Assembly: GCA_031374735.1 (NCBI GenBank)
Contig: JANMGQ010000252.1
Coordinates: 16,167-80,166 of the forward strand
DNA: 64,000 bases
Origin: JABFRJ01 sp031374735
GTDB lineage: Bacteria > Pseudomonadota > Alphaproteobacteria > Rhizobiales > Hyphomicrobiaceae
Reading direction: 5' to 3'
Positions 50,609-58,670 of the stretch are shown in pieces (within the stretch, counting starts at the first letter, position 1; every line of letters begins with the position of its first letter). The notes beneath the pieces are model-generated. The model had not been told where the DNA came from. It saw nothing but the letters and a program-made list of their open reading frames with translations, and did not search any database. The translations under genes were made by a program, and so were the position numbers.

Positions 50609-51416
50609 CGGCCGCCTGCTCGCCCTTGCTCTCGTCGCGGAACGGCTGCGTCAGCATGCGATCGAGGCGCTGTTCGGCCGGATCTCGGAACTGTGGCAGG
50701 CCGATCGTCATGCCGTCGTGGCCGGCCTCCGGCTGATCGCGATAGGTGCCGAACAGGCGGTCCCACCAGGGCATGTTGAAGCCGAAGTTCGCGTGCGTTT
50801 CCTGCGGTACCACGGAGTGATGGACGCGATGCATGTCCGGCGTGACGACGAACAGACGCAGCACGCGGTCCAGCGGCGCCGGCAGGCGGACGTTGGAATG
50901 ATTGAACATTGCCGTTGCGTTCAGCAAGACCTCGAACACGAGCACGCCCAGGGCCGGCGCGCCGAGCAGCACCACGACGGCGATTTTCAGCAGCATCGAC
51001 AGGATGATTTCAACGGGATGGAAGCGCGCGCCTGTGGTGACGTCAAATTCCGTATCTGCGTGGTGCATGCGATGCAGACGCCACAGCACCGGCACAGCGT
51101 GAAACGTGACGTGCTGCGCGTAGATCAATAGATCCAGCAGGATCACGGCCAGAGGAACGGCGATCCACATCGGCACGGCGAAGACGTTCATCAGGCCGTA
51201 GCCGTTGGCCTCGCACCACAGGGCGACCGCGACGGCGCCCATCGGAAATAGTACGCGCACCAGCAACGTATCGAGAACAACTACGCCGAGGTTGCTCGGC
51301 CAACGTTGCAGGCGACCAAGCGCCTGCGGCCGGCGGGGGGCCAGCACCTCCCACAGCGCCATGCCGGTTAATACGCTGGCGAAGATACCGAGGCGGATCA
51401 GGGGTTCGTGGGGCAT
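50589..51416 (-). CDS. Sterol desaturase / fatty-acid hydroxylase superfamily membrane protein (2)
   Basis: A 275-residue di-iron membrane enzyme from ATG 51416. Histidine boxes: HVTFH, LHRMHHADTEFD and MHRVHHSVVPQETHANFGF. Four membrane segments are visible (near 8-22, 45-65, 75-95 and 140-165). It belongs to the same superfamily as 17029-17820 but to the branch with WWDRLFGTYRDQP, shared with bacterial carotenoid and sterol-like hydroxylases. The reading frame continues upstream of 51416 without any family-like residues. Substrate unknown. Confidence 0.86.
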   Translation of the reverse strand: MPHEPLIRLGIFASVLTGMALWEVLAPRRPQALGRLQRWPSNLGVVVLDTLLVRVLFPMGAVAVALWCEANGYGLMNVFAVPMWIAVPLAVILLDLLIYAQHVTFHAVPVLWRLHRMHHADTEFDVTTGARFHPVEIILSMLLKIAVVVLLGAPALGVLVFEVLLNATAMFNHSNVRLPAPLDRVLRLFVVTPDMHRVHHSVVPQETHANFGFNMPWWDRLFGTYRDQPEAGHDGMTIGLPQFRDPAEQRLDRMLTQPFRDESKGEQAAAMPPRP

Positions 51417-51605
51417 GCAGCAGATATGAGGTTGGGCCGCGGCTGTGTCCAGCCAAGTCTCATCCCTTTGTCGCACGCTCCGCCACATCAGCGGCGGAAT
51501 CTCGCCCCGCTCCGGACGCGAACAAATTGTTAACCGTGGAGGACTAGTCCTGCTCTTGTCGGGAGGGGACGGACGTCGGTGCCGTGCGGTCTGAGGACAG
51601 TGCAG

Positions 51606-53036
51606 ATGAAAAAGCCGAGCGAAGCCCTGTCGCGCCGCGATCTGCTGAAGTCTTTCGGCCTCGCGGGTCTGTTGATGCACCCTGTGTTGCGCTCCGTTGC
51701 CTACGCTGCGCCGACGCCGTTCGCAAACGCGCCCCGATATGTGCTGTTCTTCAAGGGCGGCGCCTTCTATCCGGCCAAGACCAACCCAACCAGCCTTGGC
51801 GATCTCGCAGGCACGCCCATCGCGCCGCTGCAGGCGCATGCCGACGACATCATCTTGTTCAAGGGCATGAACATCCACTCCGGCTCGCCCAAGAGCGACG
51901 GCTACAAGGAAGAGCACGCAGCCGGCGTCTATGGCTGCACGACCGGCAACAGCTACAAATATTACAAGAACGACGCCTACTTCGCCTACACGGACAACGA
52001 GTCGATCGATGTCCGCATCGCCAATCACTACAAGCAGCGACCGGACCTGAAGGACGTGCCACTCGCCAGCCTGCACATCGGCGGCGGCGCGCATTCGGAT
52101 GCCGACAAAGTCGGCGTCGGCAACCGCTTCATCTCATTCCGCCAGCGCAAACCTGACGACACGCGCTATGGCAACGCCATCGAGCCCATGCAGGATGCCG
52201 GTCAGGTCTATGACCTCTTGATGCGCTCAGCTGCGGCCAGTTGCGCGGCGCAGTCAAACCAGCCGCGGGGCGTGGTGCAACAGACGAACGCGGCGCTGGC
52301 TGGCGACACGTGGCTGGTCGATGCGCTGATGCCCTACACCAAGGCCGTCAAGGCGCGCATGGATCCCGTGTCGGCGTCGAAGATCGACCACATCCTTGAA
52401 GAGCAAAGCCAGCTCGAAAAGCTGCATCGCAAACGCAACGAAGTGAAAACGGCGTCAGCCGCGGCTGCCAAATCCTGCGCCGCTGGCGAAGCGCGCCCGT
52501 CTGGCAACGGCGCCAACCTGTTCAGCCTCGATCAGCTGTCGCCCGTCCATGACCAGATGATCCAGTTGATCAAATTCGCCTTCGCCAATGATCTGACGCG
52601 CGTGGTCGCCTTCACGCTGTCCGGCGCCTCCAGCGGACAAACGTGGCCGAGCCGTGGTGTGCACACCCCGCACCACAAGCTCGAACACAACGGCGATGTG
52701 GCTGGCCTCGTCAAAATCGATACGTACTACTCCGAAAAGTTCGCAGGTCTGCTGACGGCATTGAAATCGGTCGATGACGGCGGCGGCAAGTCGGCATTGC
52801 AGAACAGCTCCGTGTTCCTCGGCATGGAGTGCTGGTCGAACAGCTCGCATGGCCACCATCTGACCAACGTGCCGTTCGTGTTTGCCGGCCAGGGCGGCGG
52901 CCGGTTCAAGACGGGCCGCATCGTCGAAGCCAAGGGCCGCAACAACAACGACCTGCACATCTCCTGCCTGAACGCCGCCGGCGTCGACACCAAGACGTTC
53001 GGCCTCGCGAGCCTCTGCCAAGGGCCGATCATCTGA
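51606..53036 (+). CDS. Exported DUF1552 protein
   Basis: A 476-residue protein with a Tat-like signal (SRRDLLKSFGLAGLLMHPVL; residues 9-28). The mature part has DUF1552 features: YVLFFKGGAFYPAKTNPTSL near 45-64, DDIILFKGMNIHSGSP, EEHAAGVYGCTTGNSYKY, MIQLIKFAFANDLTRVVAFT near 320 and the late SNSSHGHHLTNVPFVFAGQGGGRF. DUF1552 proteins occur mostly in Planctomycetes, Verrucomicrobia and Myxococcota, beside DUF1587-1595-1592-1588-1585 proteins, and this locus has that pairing. Function is unknown; the fold resembles sulfatase-like exported enzymes. Periplasmic. Confidence 0.85.
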   Translation: MKKPSEALSRRDLLKSFGLAGLLMHPVLRSVAYAAPTPFANAPRYVLFFKGGAFYPAKTNPTSLGDLAGTPIAPLQAHADDIILFKGMNIHSGSPKSDGYKEEHAAGVYGCTTGNSYKYYKNDAYFAYTDNESIDVRIANHYKQRPDLKDVPLASLHIGGGAHSDADKVGVGNRFISFRQRKPDDTRYGNAIEPMQDAGQVYDLLMRSAAASCAAQSNQPRGVVQQTNAALAGDTWLVDALMPYTKAVKARMDPVSASKIDHILEEQSQLEKLHRKRNEVKTASAAAAKSCAAGEARPSGNGANLFSLDQLSPVHDQMIQLIKFAFANDLTRVVAFTLSGASSGQTWPSRGVHTPHHKLEHNGDVAGLVKIDTYYSEKFAGLLTALKSVDDGGGKSALQNSSVFLGMECWSNSSHGHHLTNVPFVFAGQGGGRFKTGRIVEAKGRNNNDLHISCLNAAGVDTKTFGLASLCQGPII

Positions 53037-53068
53037 TGGGGGCGGGGATGCTGTACCAACTGATACGA

Positions 53069-53324
53069 CGCGCCCTTCCCCACTCCCCCTCTTCAGGGGG
53101 AGAGGGCGACCATGTCAAAGTCGCGCGCGACATTGACATGGTGGGTGAGGGGCAGCATCCGCACCACCCAAGGCAGCGCGGCGGGCAGATCCGCGTGTGT
53201 GCGGTCGCGGTCGCAGCCTCGATGGAGAAAGTGGCCGCCCCTCACCCACCAAAGCAACGGCTTTTGCGCCGTTGCTTCGGTCCCCCTCTCCCCCTGAAGA
53301 GGGTGAGAGGGGAAGGGCGGCGCG
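53069..53324. repeat. Composite palindromic repeat (nested hairpins)
   Basis: The outer arms CTCCCCCTCTTCAGGGGGAG (near 53083-53103) and CTCTCCCCCTGAAGAGGG (near 53286-53303) are near-inverted copies flanked by CCCTTCC/GGAAGGG. Inside are GGTGGGTGAGGGG (53140-53152) inverted at 53238-53250, a 30-base hairpin at 53111-53140 (CATGTCAA...TTGACATG around GTCGCGCGCGAC), and a 10-bp hairpin AAGCAACGGC/GCCGTTGCTT at 53252-53277. It fills the gap between the DUF1552 and DUF1592 genes. No transposase. It looks like a MITE or BIME-like dispersed element. Confidence 0.8.
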
Positions 53325-54943
53325 TGTTGTTCGTTTCAGTCCTGGCAACGCTCGCCCTTTTTATACCCGCCCAAGCCGACGACATCTCGGCCATGCTCAA
53401 GCGCGGCGAGTTCGAGCCGCTCGCAAAGACGTATTTTCCGGGCGATGCTGAGCCACCTGCCGAGCGCCGCATCTTCCGCCTGACGCGTGATCAGCTCGAC
53501 ATCACGGTGCGTGCGCTGGTGCCGTCGAGCCTCGGCTACCCGTCCGTGAAGACCGCCATCCCACGCGATCCGCTGCAGTCGAACTACGAATATGCCGAGA
53601 TGATCGGCGTGAACCCCTCGAACATGGGTGCGCTCAAAGGTTGGATCGCCGACATCGCAGCCCGCGTGCGCAAACAACCAACCGCGGTGATCGACTGCAA
53701 GCCAGCCGTGCCCGCATGCCTGACTGAAAAGTCCCGCGCGTTCGTGGTGAAGGCGCTGCGTGGCGATATCGATGAGACGTGGCTGGCGAAGTTCGCCAAG
53801 CTCTACGTTGATCGCGTTGCGGCGACGAGCTTCGAGCAAGGCACCGGCGATCTCGTGGAACTCGTGCTCAACACACCGACATTCCTGTTTCGCGGCGAAT
53901 ACGAAATCAACCCCAAGAGCCGCGAGTTGACGCCCGCACAGTTGCTGCAGGCGGTCACCTACACGCTCGCCGATGCGCCGCCGGAAGCGCTTGGACTCAG
54001 CTCCAGCAAGGCCACAGAGTATCTGTTCGAGGAAGGCCGTGCCCAGGAGACGCTGCGCAAGGTGATCGCGTCGCCACAGGGTCGTGAAAAATTGGTGCGC
54101 TTCTTCAAGGCCTGGCTTGAGGTCAAGGAACCTGGAGAGTTCACGATCTCAACGGAAATCTTCAAGGAGTTCACGCCGCAGCTTGCCGCGGCCATGGTCA
54201 AGGAAACCGACCAGTTCCTGCGCGCCAAACTGAATGTGCCCGCGCCAAAACTGCGCGACATCACGCAGGCGACAGACGGCTATATCTCCAAGGCGCTAGA
54301 GAAGATCTACGACACCAAATCAGCCGACGACGCCGGCAATAAACCCGTCTCGCTTGATACGGCCAAGCGCCTCGGCATCTTCTCGCAGGCGGCGGTGCTC
54401 GCCTCGCACTCGGGGCCGACCGACACGCGCCTGATCAAGCGCGGCGCGTTTTGGGCGCGCAAGGTTCTGTGCCGCGAAATGGATTCAGCGCCCCCCGAAC
54501 AGCAGGGCAAAGTCAGCGAAGCCGAAGGCGTGACCGAGCGCGAGAAAGTCCACGCGCTCACACGTGGCGCCGCCTGCGCGGGCTGCCACAAGATCATCAA
54601 CCCGCTGGGCTTCTTCCAGGAGAGCTATGATCCGCTCGGCCGCGTCCGCACCACCGACAACGGCGCGCCGGTCGACCCGTCGACCATGATCAACTTCTTG
54701 GATGAAGACCCAACCAAGACCCGCACCTCGGTCGACGCCCTGAAACTGCTGACCAACTCGGCCATGTTCAAGCAGTGCTTCGTGCGTCAGGCCTTCCGCT
54801 ACTACATGGGCCGCAACGAAGAGCCAGCCGACGACCCGCTGCTGCGCCGCCTGGTGACAGATTTTGCCGCGACAGACGAACAGGACATCTCGGGCGTGCT
54901 GTTCGGCCTGTTCACGTCGGACCGGGCGGTGTTGCGGAAGTGA
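53324..54943 (+). CDS. Exported DUF1592/DUF1588 protein with c-type-haem-like CxxCH motif
   Basis: About 539 residues from GTG 53324. The start gives a Sec-type leader (VSVLATLALFIPAQA) directly before DDISAMLKRGEFEP; GAGGGGAAGGG from the repeat lies upstream as a ribosome-binding site. An in-frame extension to 52829 would translate the repeat and is rejected. LVELVLNTPTFLFRGEYEIN and QLLQAVTYTLADAPPEA belong to DUF1595/1592. ACAGCHKIINPLGFFQESYD followed by PLGRVR near 415-440 is the DUF1588 hallmark with CxxCH, a possible haem site. The C-terminal QAFRYYMGRNEEP is DUF1585. Partner of the DUF1552 protein. Confidence 0.82.
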   Translation: MLFVSVLATLALFIPAQADDISAMLKRGEFEPLAKTYFPGDAEPPAERRIFRLTRDQLDITVRALVPSSLGYPSVKTAIPRDPLQSNYEYAEMIGVNPSNMGALKGWIADIAARVRKQPTAVIDCKPAVPACLTEKSRAFVVKALRGDIDETWLAKFAKLYVDRVAATSFEQGTGDLVELVLNTPTFLFRGEYEINPKSRELTPAQLLQAVTYTLADAPPEALGLSSSKATEYLFEEGRAQETLRKVIASPQGREKLVRFFKAWLEVKEPGEFTISTEIFKEFTPQLAAAMVKETDQFLRAKLNVPAPKLRDITQATDGYISKALEKIYDTKSADDAGNKPVSLDTAKRLGIFSQAAVLASHSGPTDTRLIKRGAFWARKVLCREMDSAPPEQQGKVSEAEGVTEREKVHALTRGAACAGCHKIINPLGFFQESYDPLGRVRTTDNGAPVDPSTMINFLDEDPTKTRTSVDALKLLTNSAMFKQCFVRQAFRYYMGRNEEPADDPLLRRLVTDFAATDEQDISGVLFGLFTSDRAVLRK

Positions 54944-55050
54944 ATACGGCCGCGCTTGCGCCCTAATTTCAGGGGATATCGCATTGAACGATCGGGCTTC
55001 GCAGGCTATGCGCGGCGCAGATGTGACGACGCAGGGGACGAAATCGCAGC

Positions 55051-55587
55051 ATGCGCCTCATCTGGCAGACGGCCGCGAGTTTTGGCTTTGCCGCAGCGAT
55101 GATCTCGCCGGCAGCCGCGCAACGCATCGACACGTCGGCACGGATCGAGAACGGCGTTGCCGTGTTCGCGGCCCTCGACAAAGTGACGGCGCGCATTTCA
55201 AAGCTTGAGGTGCCGCTGGGCGAGACGGTGAAATTTGGCGCGCTGAAGGTCACGCCGCGCAGCTGTTACACGCGCCAGCCGACCGAGCCGCCTAAAACCT
55301 CGACGTACGTCGAGGTGCAGGAAATCCAGCTCGACGGGCAGGAAAAGAAGATCTTCGCGGGTTGGATGTTTGCCGAAAGCCCAGGGCTGAACGCTGTCGA
55401 ACACCCGGTCTACGATGTGTGGCTGACAGATTGCTCCAAGCCAAAGAGCGTCGCGGCTGCGGGGCCAACGCCCGCCGGCCGTCCTGCTGGCACGCCTCGG
55501 CCCGGACAGCCGCCCGCTCAACCCGGCAGCGCACCTCCGGCACAGCCAGGCGAAGGCGACCTGACCCGCCGGCGGCCAACGCGATAG
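55051..55587 (+). CDS. Secreted DUF2155 protein
   Basis: A 178-residue exported protein. A signal peptide (LIWQTAASFGFAAAMISPAA; cleavage after AAQ) precedes the DUF2155 domain: GVAVFAALDKVTARISKLEV, KVTPRSCYTRQPTEPPKTST, YVEVQEIQLDGQEKKIFAGW and HPVYDVWLTDC. Two cysteines (C74 and C129 approximately) could form a disulfide. The last 45 residues are Pro/Gly/Ala-rich and disordered. DUF2155 is widespread in Alphaproteobacteria; function unknown. Convergent with pobA with one base between the stops. Confidence 0.85.
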   Translation: MRLIWQTAASFGFAAAMISPAAAQRIDTSARIENGVAVFAALDKVTARISKLEVPLGETVKFGALKVTPRSCYTRQPTEPPKTSTYVEVQEIQLDGQEKKIFAGWMFAESPGLNAVEHPVYDVWLTDCSKPKSVAAAGPTPAGRPAGTPRPGQPPAQPGSAPPAQPGEGDLTRRRPTR

Positions 55588-55588
55588 C

Positions 55589-56761
55589 TCACACGTAGGG
55601 CAGGCCGACATAGTTCTCTGCCAGTGCTGTCTGAGCGGCGCGCGAGCCTTTGAGGTAGTCGAATTCGCTCCTTTGAATGGCACGGTCGAAGCCGTCCATA
55701 TCCGGGAACAGGTGCATCAGCCGCGTTAGCGACCAGGAGAAGCGCACGGCCTTCCAGACCCGAGCCAGCGCCGCGTCGGAGTAGGCATCGATGAGAGCTG
55801 GGGACTTTGTCCGGTAGAAGCTGTCCAATGCCTCGCCCAAGCGACGTACGTCGGCAACGGCGAGATTGAGCCCCTTGGCGCCTGTGGGTGGCACGATATG
55901 CGCCGCATCGCCCGCCAGCAGCAAGCGACCATAGCGCATCGGTTCGGCGACGAACGAGCGCAGGGGCGCGATGCTCTTTTCGATCGACGGCCCGGTGACG
56001 ACGTTGGCCGCGGCGGGCCCCAGGCGGCGCTTGTATTCGTCCCAGAAGCGATCGTCCGACCAGTCATCGAGGCGGGCGTCGTTTGGCACCTGGATATAGG
56101 CCCGCGTGCGCGTGGCCGAGCGCATGGTGGCAAGTGCAAAACCGTCCCGGTGGTTGGCGTAGATCAATTCGTGCGAGCATGGCGGCACGTCGGCAAGAAT
56201 GCCGAGCCAGCCAAAGGGATACACGCGCTCAAACGTGCGCAAGGTGTCCGTTGGAATGCTCTGGCGTGCCACACCGTGATAGCCATCGCAGCCAGCGACC
56301 CAGTCACACGACAGCGTGTGTTCGCGCCCGTCCTGCACATACACGACGCGTGGCCGGTCGCCGGTGACGTCGTCGATGCGGACCACGTCGGTCTCGTAGT
56401 GGCACGGCGTTCCGGCGCCCGCGTGCGCGTCCATGAGATCGCGCGTTACCTCCGTCTGGCCGTAGATCGTCACGACCTTGCCGGTGAGGTCTGTCAGCGG
56501 CACGCGCAATGTCTCGCCGAAGTAGACGAAATCACAGCCGTGATGGAACATGGCCTCACGCTGCAGGCGTTCGCCACAACCGACGTCTTTCAGTAAATCG
56601 ACCGTGCCCTGTTCCAGCAATCCTGCGCGGATACGTGAAAGCACGTAAGCGCGGCTCCTTTTCTCGAGCAGCATACAGTCGATGCCGGATAGCTGGAGAA
56701 GCCGGGCGAGCAGTAAGCCCGCCGGTCCACCGCCGATGATGGCGACTTGGGTTGAGGTCAT
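55589..56761 (-). CDS. pobA: 4-hydroxybenzoate 3-monooxygenase PobA
   Basis: A 390-residue FAD aromatic hydroxylase converting 4-hydroxybenzoate to protocatechuate with NADPH and O2. Residues 7-14 (AIIGGGPAGL) bind FAD; VLSRIRAGLLEQGTVDLLKD near 40-59 is specific to PobA; CDWVAGCDGYHGVARQSIP carries the DG motif; and GDAAHIVPPTGAKGLNLAV near 286 closes the FAD site. Length equals the family norm. No pobR regulator or pca genes are adjacent, although an enol-lactonase-like hydrolase exists far upstream at 3619. Ring cleavage must be encoded elsewhere. Confidence 0.93.
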   Translation of the reverse strand: MTSTQVAIIGGGPAGLLLARLLQLSGIDCMLLEKRSRAYVLSRIRAGLLEQGTVDLLKDVGCGERLQREAMFHHGCDFVYFGETLRVPLTDLTGKVVTIYGQTEVTRDLMDAHAGAGTPCHYETDVVRIDDVTGDRPRVVYVQDGREHTLSCDWVAGCDGYHGVARQSIPTDTLRTFERVYPFGWLGILADVPPCSHELIYANHRDGFALATMRSATRTRAYIQVPNDARLDDWSDDRFWDEYKRRLGPAAANVVTGPSIEKSIAPLRSFVAEPMRYGRLLLAGDAAHIVPPTGAKGLNLAVADVRRLGEALDSFYRTKSPALIDAYSDAALARVWKAVRFSWSLTRLMHLFPDMDGFDRAIQRSEFDYLKGSRAAQTALAENYVGLPYV

Positions 56762-56819
56762 GAAGCATCCGCGTGTGCGAAACAGGCGGGTGTCTGACCT
56801 CGGTCAGACACCCATGACC

Positions 56820-57788
56820 TCAATCGAGCTTGATGCCTTTTTCCGCGAAGTACTTCAGCGCGCCTGGGTGCCAGGGGATGCCGGCATTAGACGACTTCTG
56901 GATCTCGGCTTTGATGTTGCCACCCTCTTTATGGACCCTTTCCAGGTCCTCGCGCTTCTCGAGCATGGTCCTGGTGAGCGTATAGGCAAGATCATCGGGC
57001 ATCTTCTCGCTGACGGCCATGATGTTCCATACGGCGGTCATCTTCGCGTCGCCGGCCTGGTTCGGATAGGCACCGGCCTTGATCACGGACGCAGAGTATA
57101 CGGCACCGTATTTTGCTTTCACCTTGTCGACGAGATGATCGTGGTCGATCAGCTTCATCTTCATGCCCGGGCTGGCCGCGACGTCCGTGATGGCCGACGT
57201 CGGCACACCCGCGACAAAGAAGAAGGCGTCGATCTTGCCGTCCTTTAGTGCGTTCGCGCTTTCGGCGGCGCCGAGGCGCTCCCGCTTCATGTCTTTGTCC
57301 TTGTCGAGACCTGCCGCTTCGATGAGCCGGAAGGCGTAGATCTCGGTGCCGGAGCCCGGCGACCCCGTGGACACGCGCTTGCCCTTCAGGTCCTCGAACT
57401 TCGTGATGCCGGAGGCTTCGATGGTCACGACTTGCATGATGTTCGGATACATCACTGCAAGCGCGCGCACGGGGACGGCACTGCCTGTGAACTTGTCCCG
57501 GCCGTTGATGGCGTCGAGCGCGGTATCGACCTGCGTGAACGCGACATCGGACTTGCCGGCGCCGATCAGCTTCATGTTGTCGACGGAGCCGCCGGTGACC
57601 TCTGCCGTTGCCGTGAGGCCCGGCACTTCCTTGGCCAGAATTGCGCCGAAGCCGCCGGCCAGCGGATAGTAGACGCCGCCGGTGCCGCCGGTTGCGATGG
57701 TCAGCTGCTTGGCCTGCTGCGCGATCGCGCCGCCGAGCCCGACGAGCAGGGCCGCGCCCGCCGCCAACGCCAGGTTCCGTCTCGACAT
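56820..57788 (-). CDS. TAXI-family TRAP transporter solute-binding protein
   Basis: A 322-residue periplasmic protein from ATG 57788 (GGGAGG six bases upstream). Signal peptide: RRNLALAAGAALLVGLGGAI, cleavage near AQQ. TAXI hallmarks: QLTIATGGTGGVYYPLAGGF near 29-48, SVDNMKLIGAGKSDVAFTQV, GKRVSTGSPGSGTEIYAFRL near 126-145 and DGKIDAFFFVAGVPTSAITD. TAXI proteins need a fused DctQM-type permease, which is not in the window, so this is an orphan binding protein here. It lies 58 bases upstream of pobA on the same strand; uptake of an aromatic acid is a reasonable guess only. Confidence 0.87.
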   Translation of the reverse strand: MSRRNLALAAGAALLVGLGGAIAQQAKQLTIATGGTGGVYYPLAGGFGAILAKEVPGLTATAEVTGGSVDNMKLIGAGKSDVAFTQVDTALDAINGRDKFTGSAVPVRALAVMYPNIMQVVTIEASGITKFEDLKGKRVSTGSPGSGTEIYAFRLIEAAGLDKDKDMKRERLGAAESANALKDGKIDAFFFVAGVPTSAITDVAASPGMKMKLIDHDHLVDKVKAKYGAVYSASVIKAGAYPNQAGDAKMTAVWNIMAVSEKMPDDLAYTLTRTMLEKREDLERVHKEGGNIKAEIQKSSNAGIPWHPGALKYFAEKGIKLD

Positions 57789-57967
57789 ATGCATCCTCCC
57801 TTGGGGTCGCGGTCTACTGCCGCGCCGCTTGCATACAGGTCTCATCGGCAGCGATCCAGTGGGCGGGTGCGGAAGCGGCATCGGTCAAACGGATCAGATG
57901 CAGACATGAAAATGGCGTGGAGACGGATCCGTCGCCACGCCAAGTCTTGATCCGATCAGCCGGAGCG

Positions 57968-58330
57968 TCAGGCCTTTTTGCGGGCCTTGCGCAGGGCATA
58001 GCGCGCGTCGCGCGCCACTTTTTGCTTCTGCTCGGTCTCTTTCTGAGCCGCAAGCTTGGCCTGATAGGCGGCCCGCTCGGCACGGACGGCTGCTTCTTCA
58101 GCTGCTTTCTTGGCAGCCTTCTCTTCGATTTCCTTGCGGATCTTGTCTTCTTTGGCCTGCTTGATGCGCTCTTCTTTTTCGGCTGCGGCGCGGACGCGCT
58201 CGGCCTGGACTTTTTCGAAATCGGGATGGCCTGGGATGATCCGGGTCTTCATGCGTTCGAGGATCACCTTGCGCGCATCGTCAGCGGCGGTGCGGCGATC
58301 GTTATGGTCTGGATATTTAAAACCGCTCAT
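57968..58330 (-). CDS. DUF6481 family protein
   Basis: A 120-residue highly charged protein. It starts SGFKYPDHNDRRTAADDARK, as DUF6481 proteins do, and continues as one long Glu/Lys/Ala-rich coiled coil (residues about 45-110: RVRAAAEKEERIKQAKEDKI). No signal peptide. Function unknown; small coiled-coil proteins of this type are common in Rhizobiales. Mononucleotide bias from the Lys/Glu/Ala codons explains its lower complexity. It stands alone, on the same strand as the TAXI gene upstream of it in transcript order. Confidence 0.75.
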   Translation of the reverse strand: MSGFKYPDHNDRRTAADDARKVILERMKTRIIPGHPDFEKVQAERVRAAAEKEERIKQAKEDKIRKEIEEKAAKKAAEEAAVRAERAAYQAKLAAQKETEQKQKVARDARYALRKARKKA

Positions 58331-58670
58331 ACGTTTCCTTTGCGTTCTTTCGGGTCGCGGGGTTGACTACAGGTGGCCTGACTGACGCACGGCGCTGGAA
58401 TGTGAGAAGATTACGTATCGCCACAGGCCTGCCATCAGGTATTGGGGGCTGCGCCGCAGATATAGGGGCAACGTGGGAGTATTACCATCATTTCGGACGA
58501 ATCTCCAACCGTTCCGTTTGACGCATGGTCTCTGCCTTGGTCCCCTATGCCCAGAATGTGCGTCTGCCGACTTGCGCATGCGCGGTTCAGACCTCAGACA
58601 GAGGTGCCGCCGCAATTGAGACGCGACTTGCTCATATGGTGGTGATCTGATCGCCCGGGGACCATTGCAC
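58331..58670. other. Intergenic region upstream of the DegP-like protease
   Basis: 340 bases between divergent genes. A minus-strand frame spanning it is not protein-like and runs through the protease signal peptide. No repeat, hairpin or RNA gene was recognised. Promoters of both flanking genes are expected here. Confidence 0.3.

Noticed and set aside
52829..53323. In-frame extension of the DUF1592 gene into the DUF1552 gene and repeat
   Set aside because: It would translate the palindromic repeat and overlap DUF1552 by 200 bases, and would bury the signal peptide; GTG 53324 is better supported.
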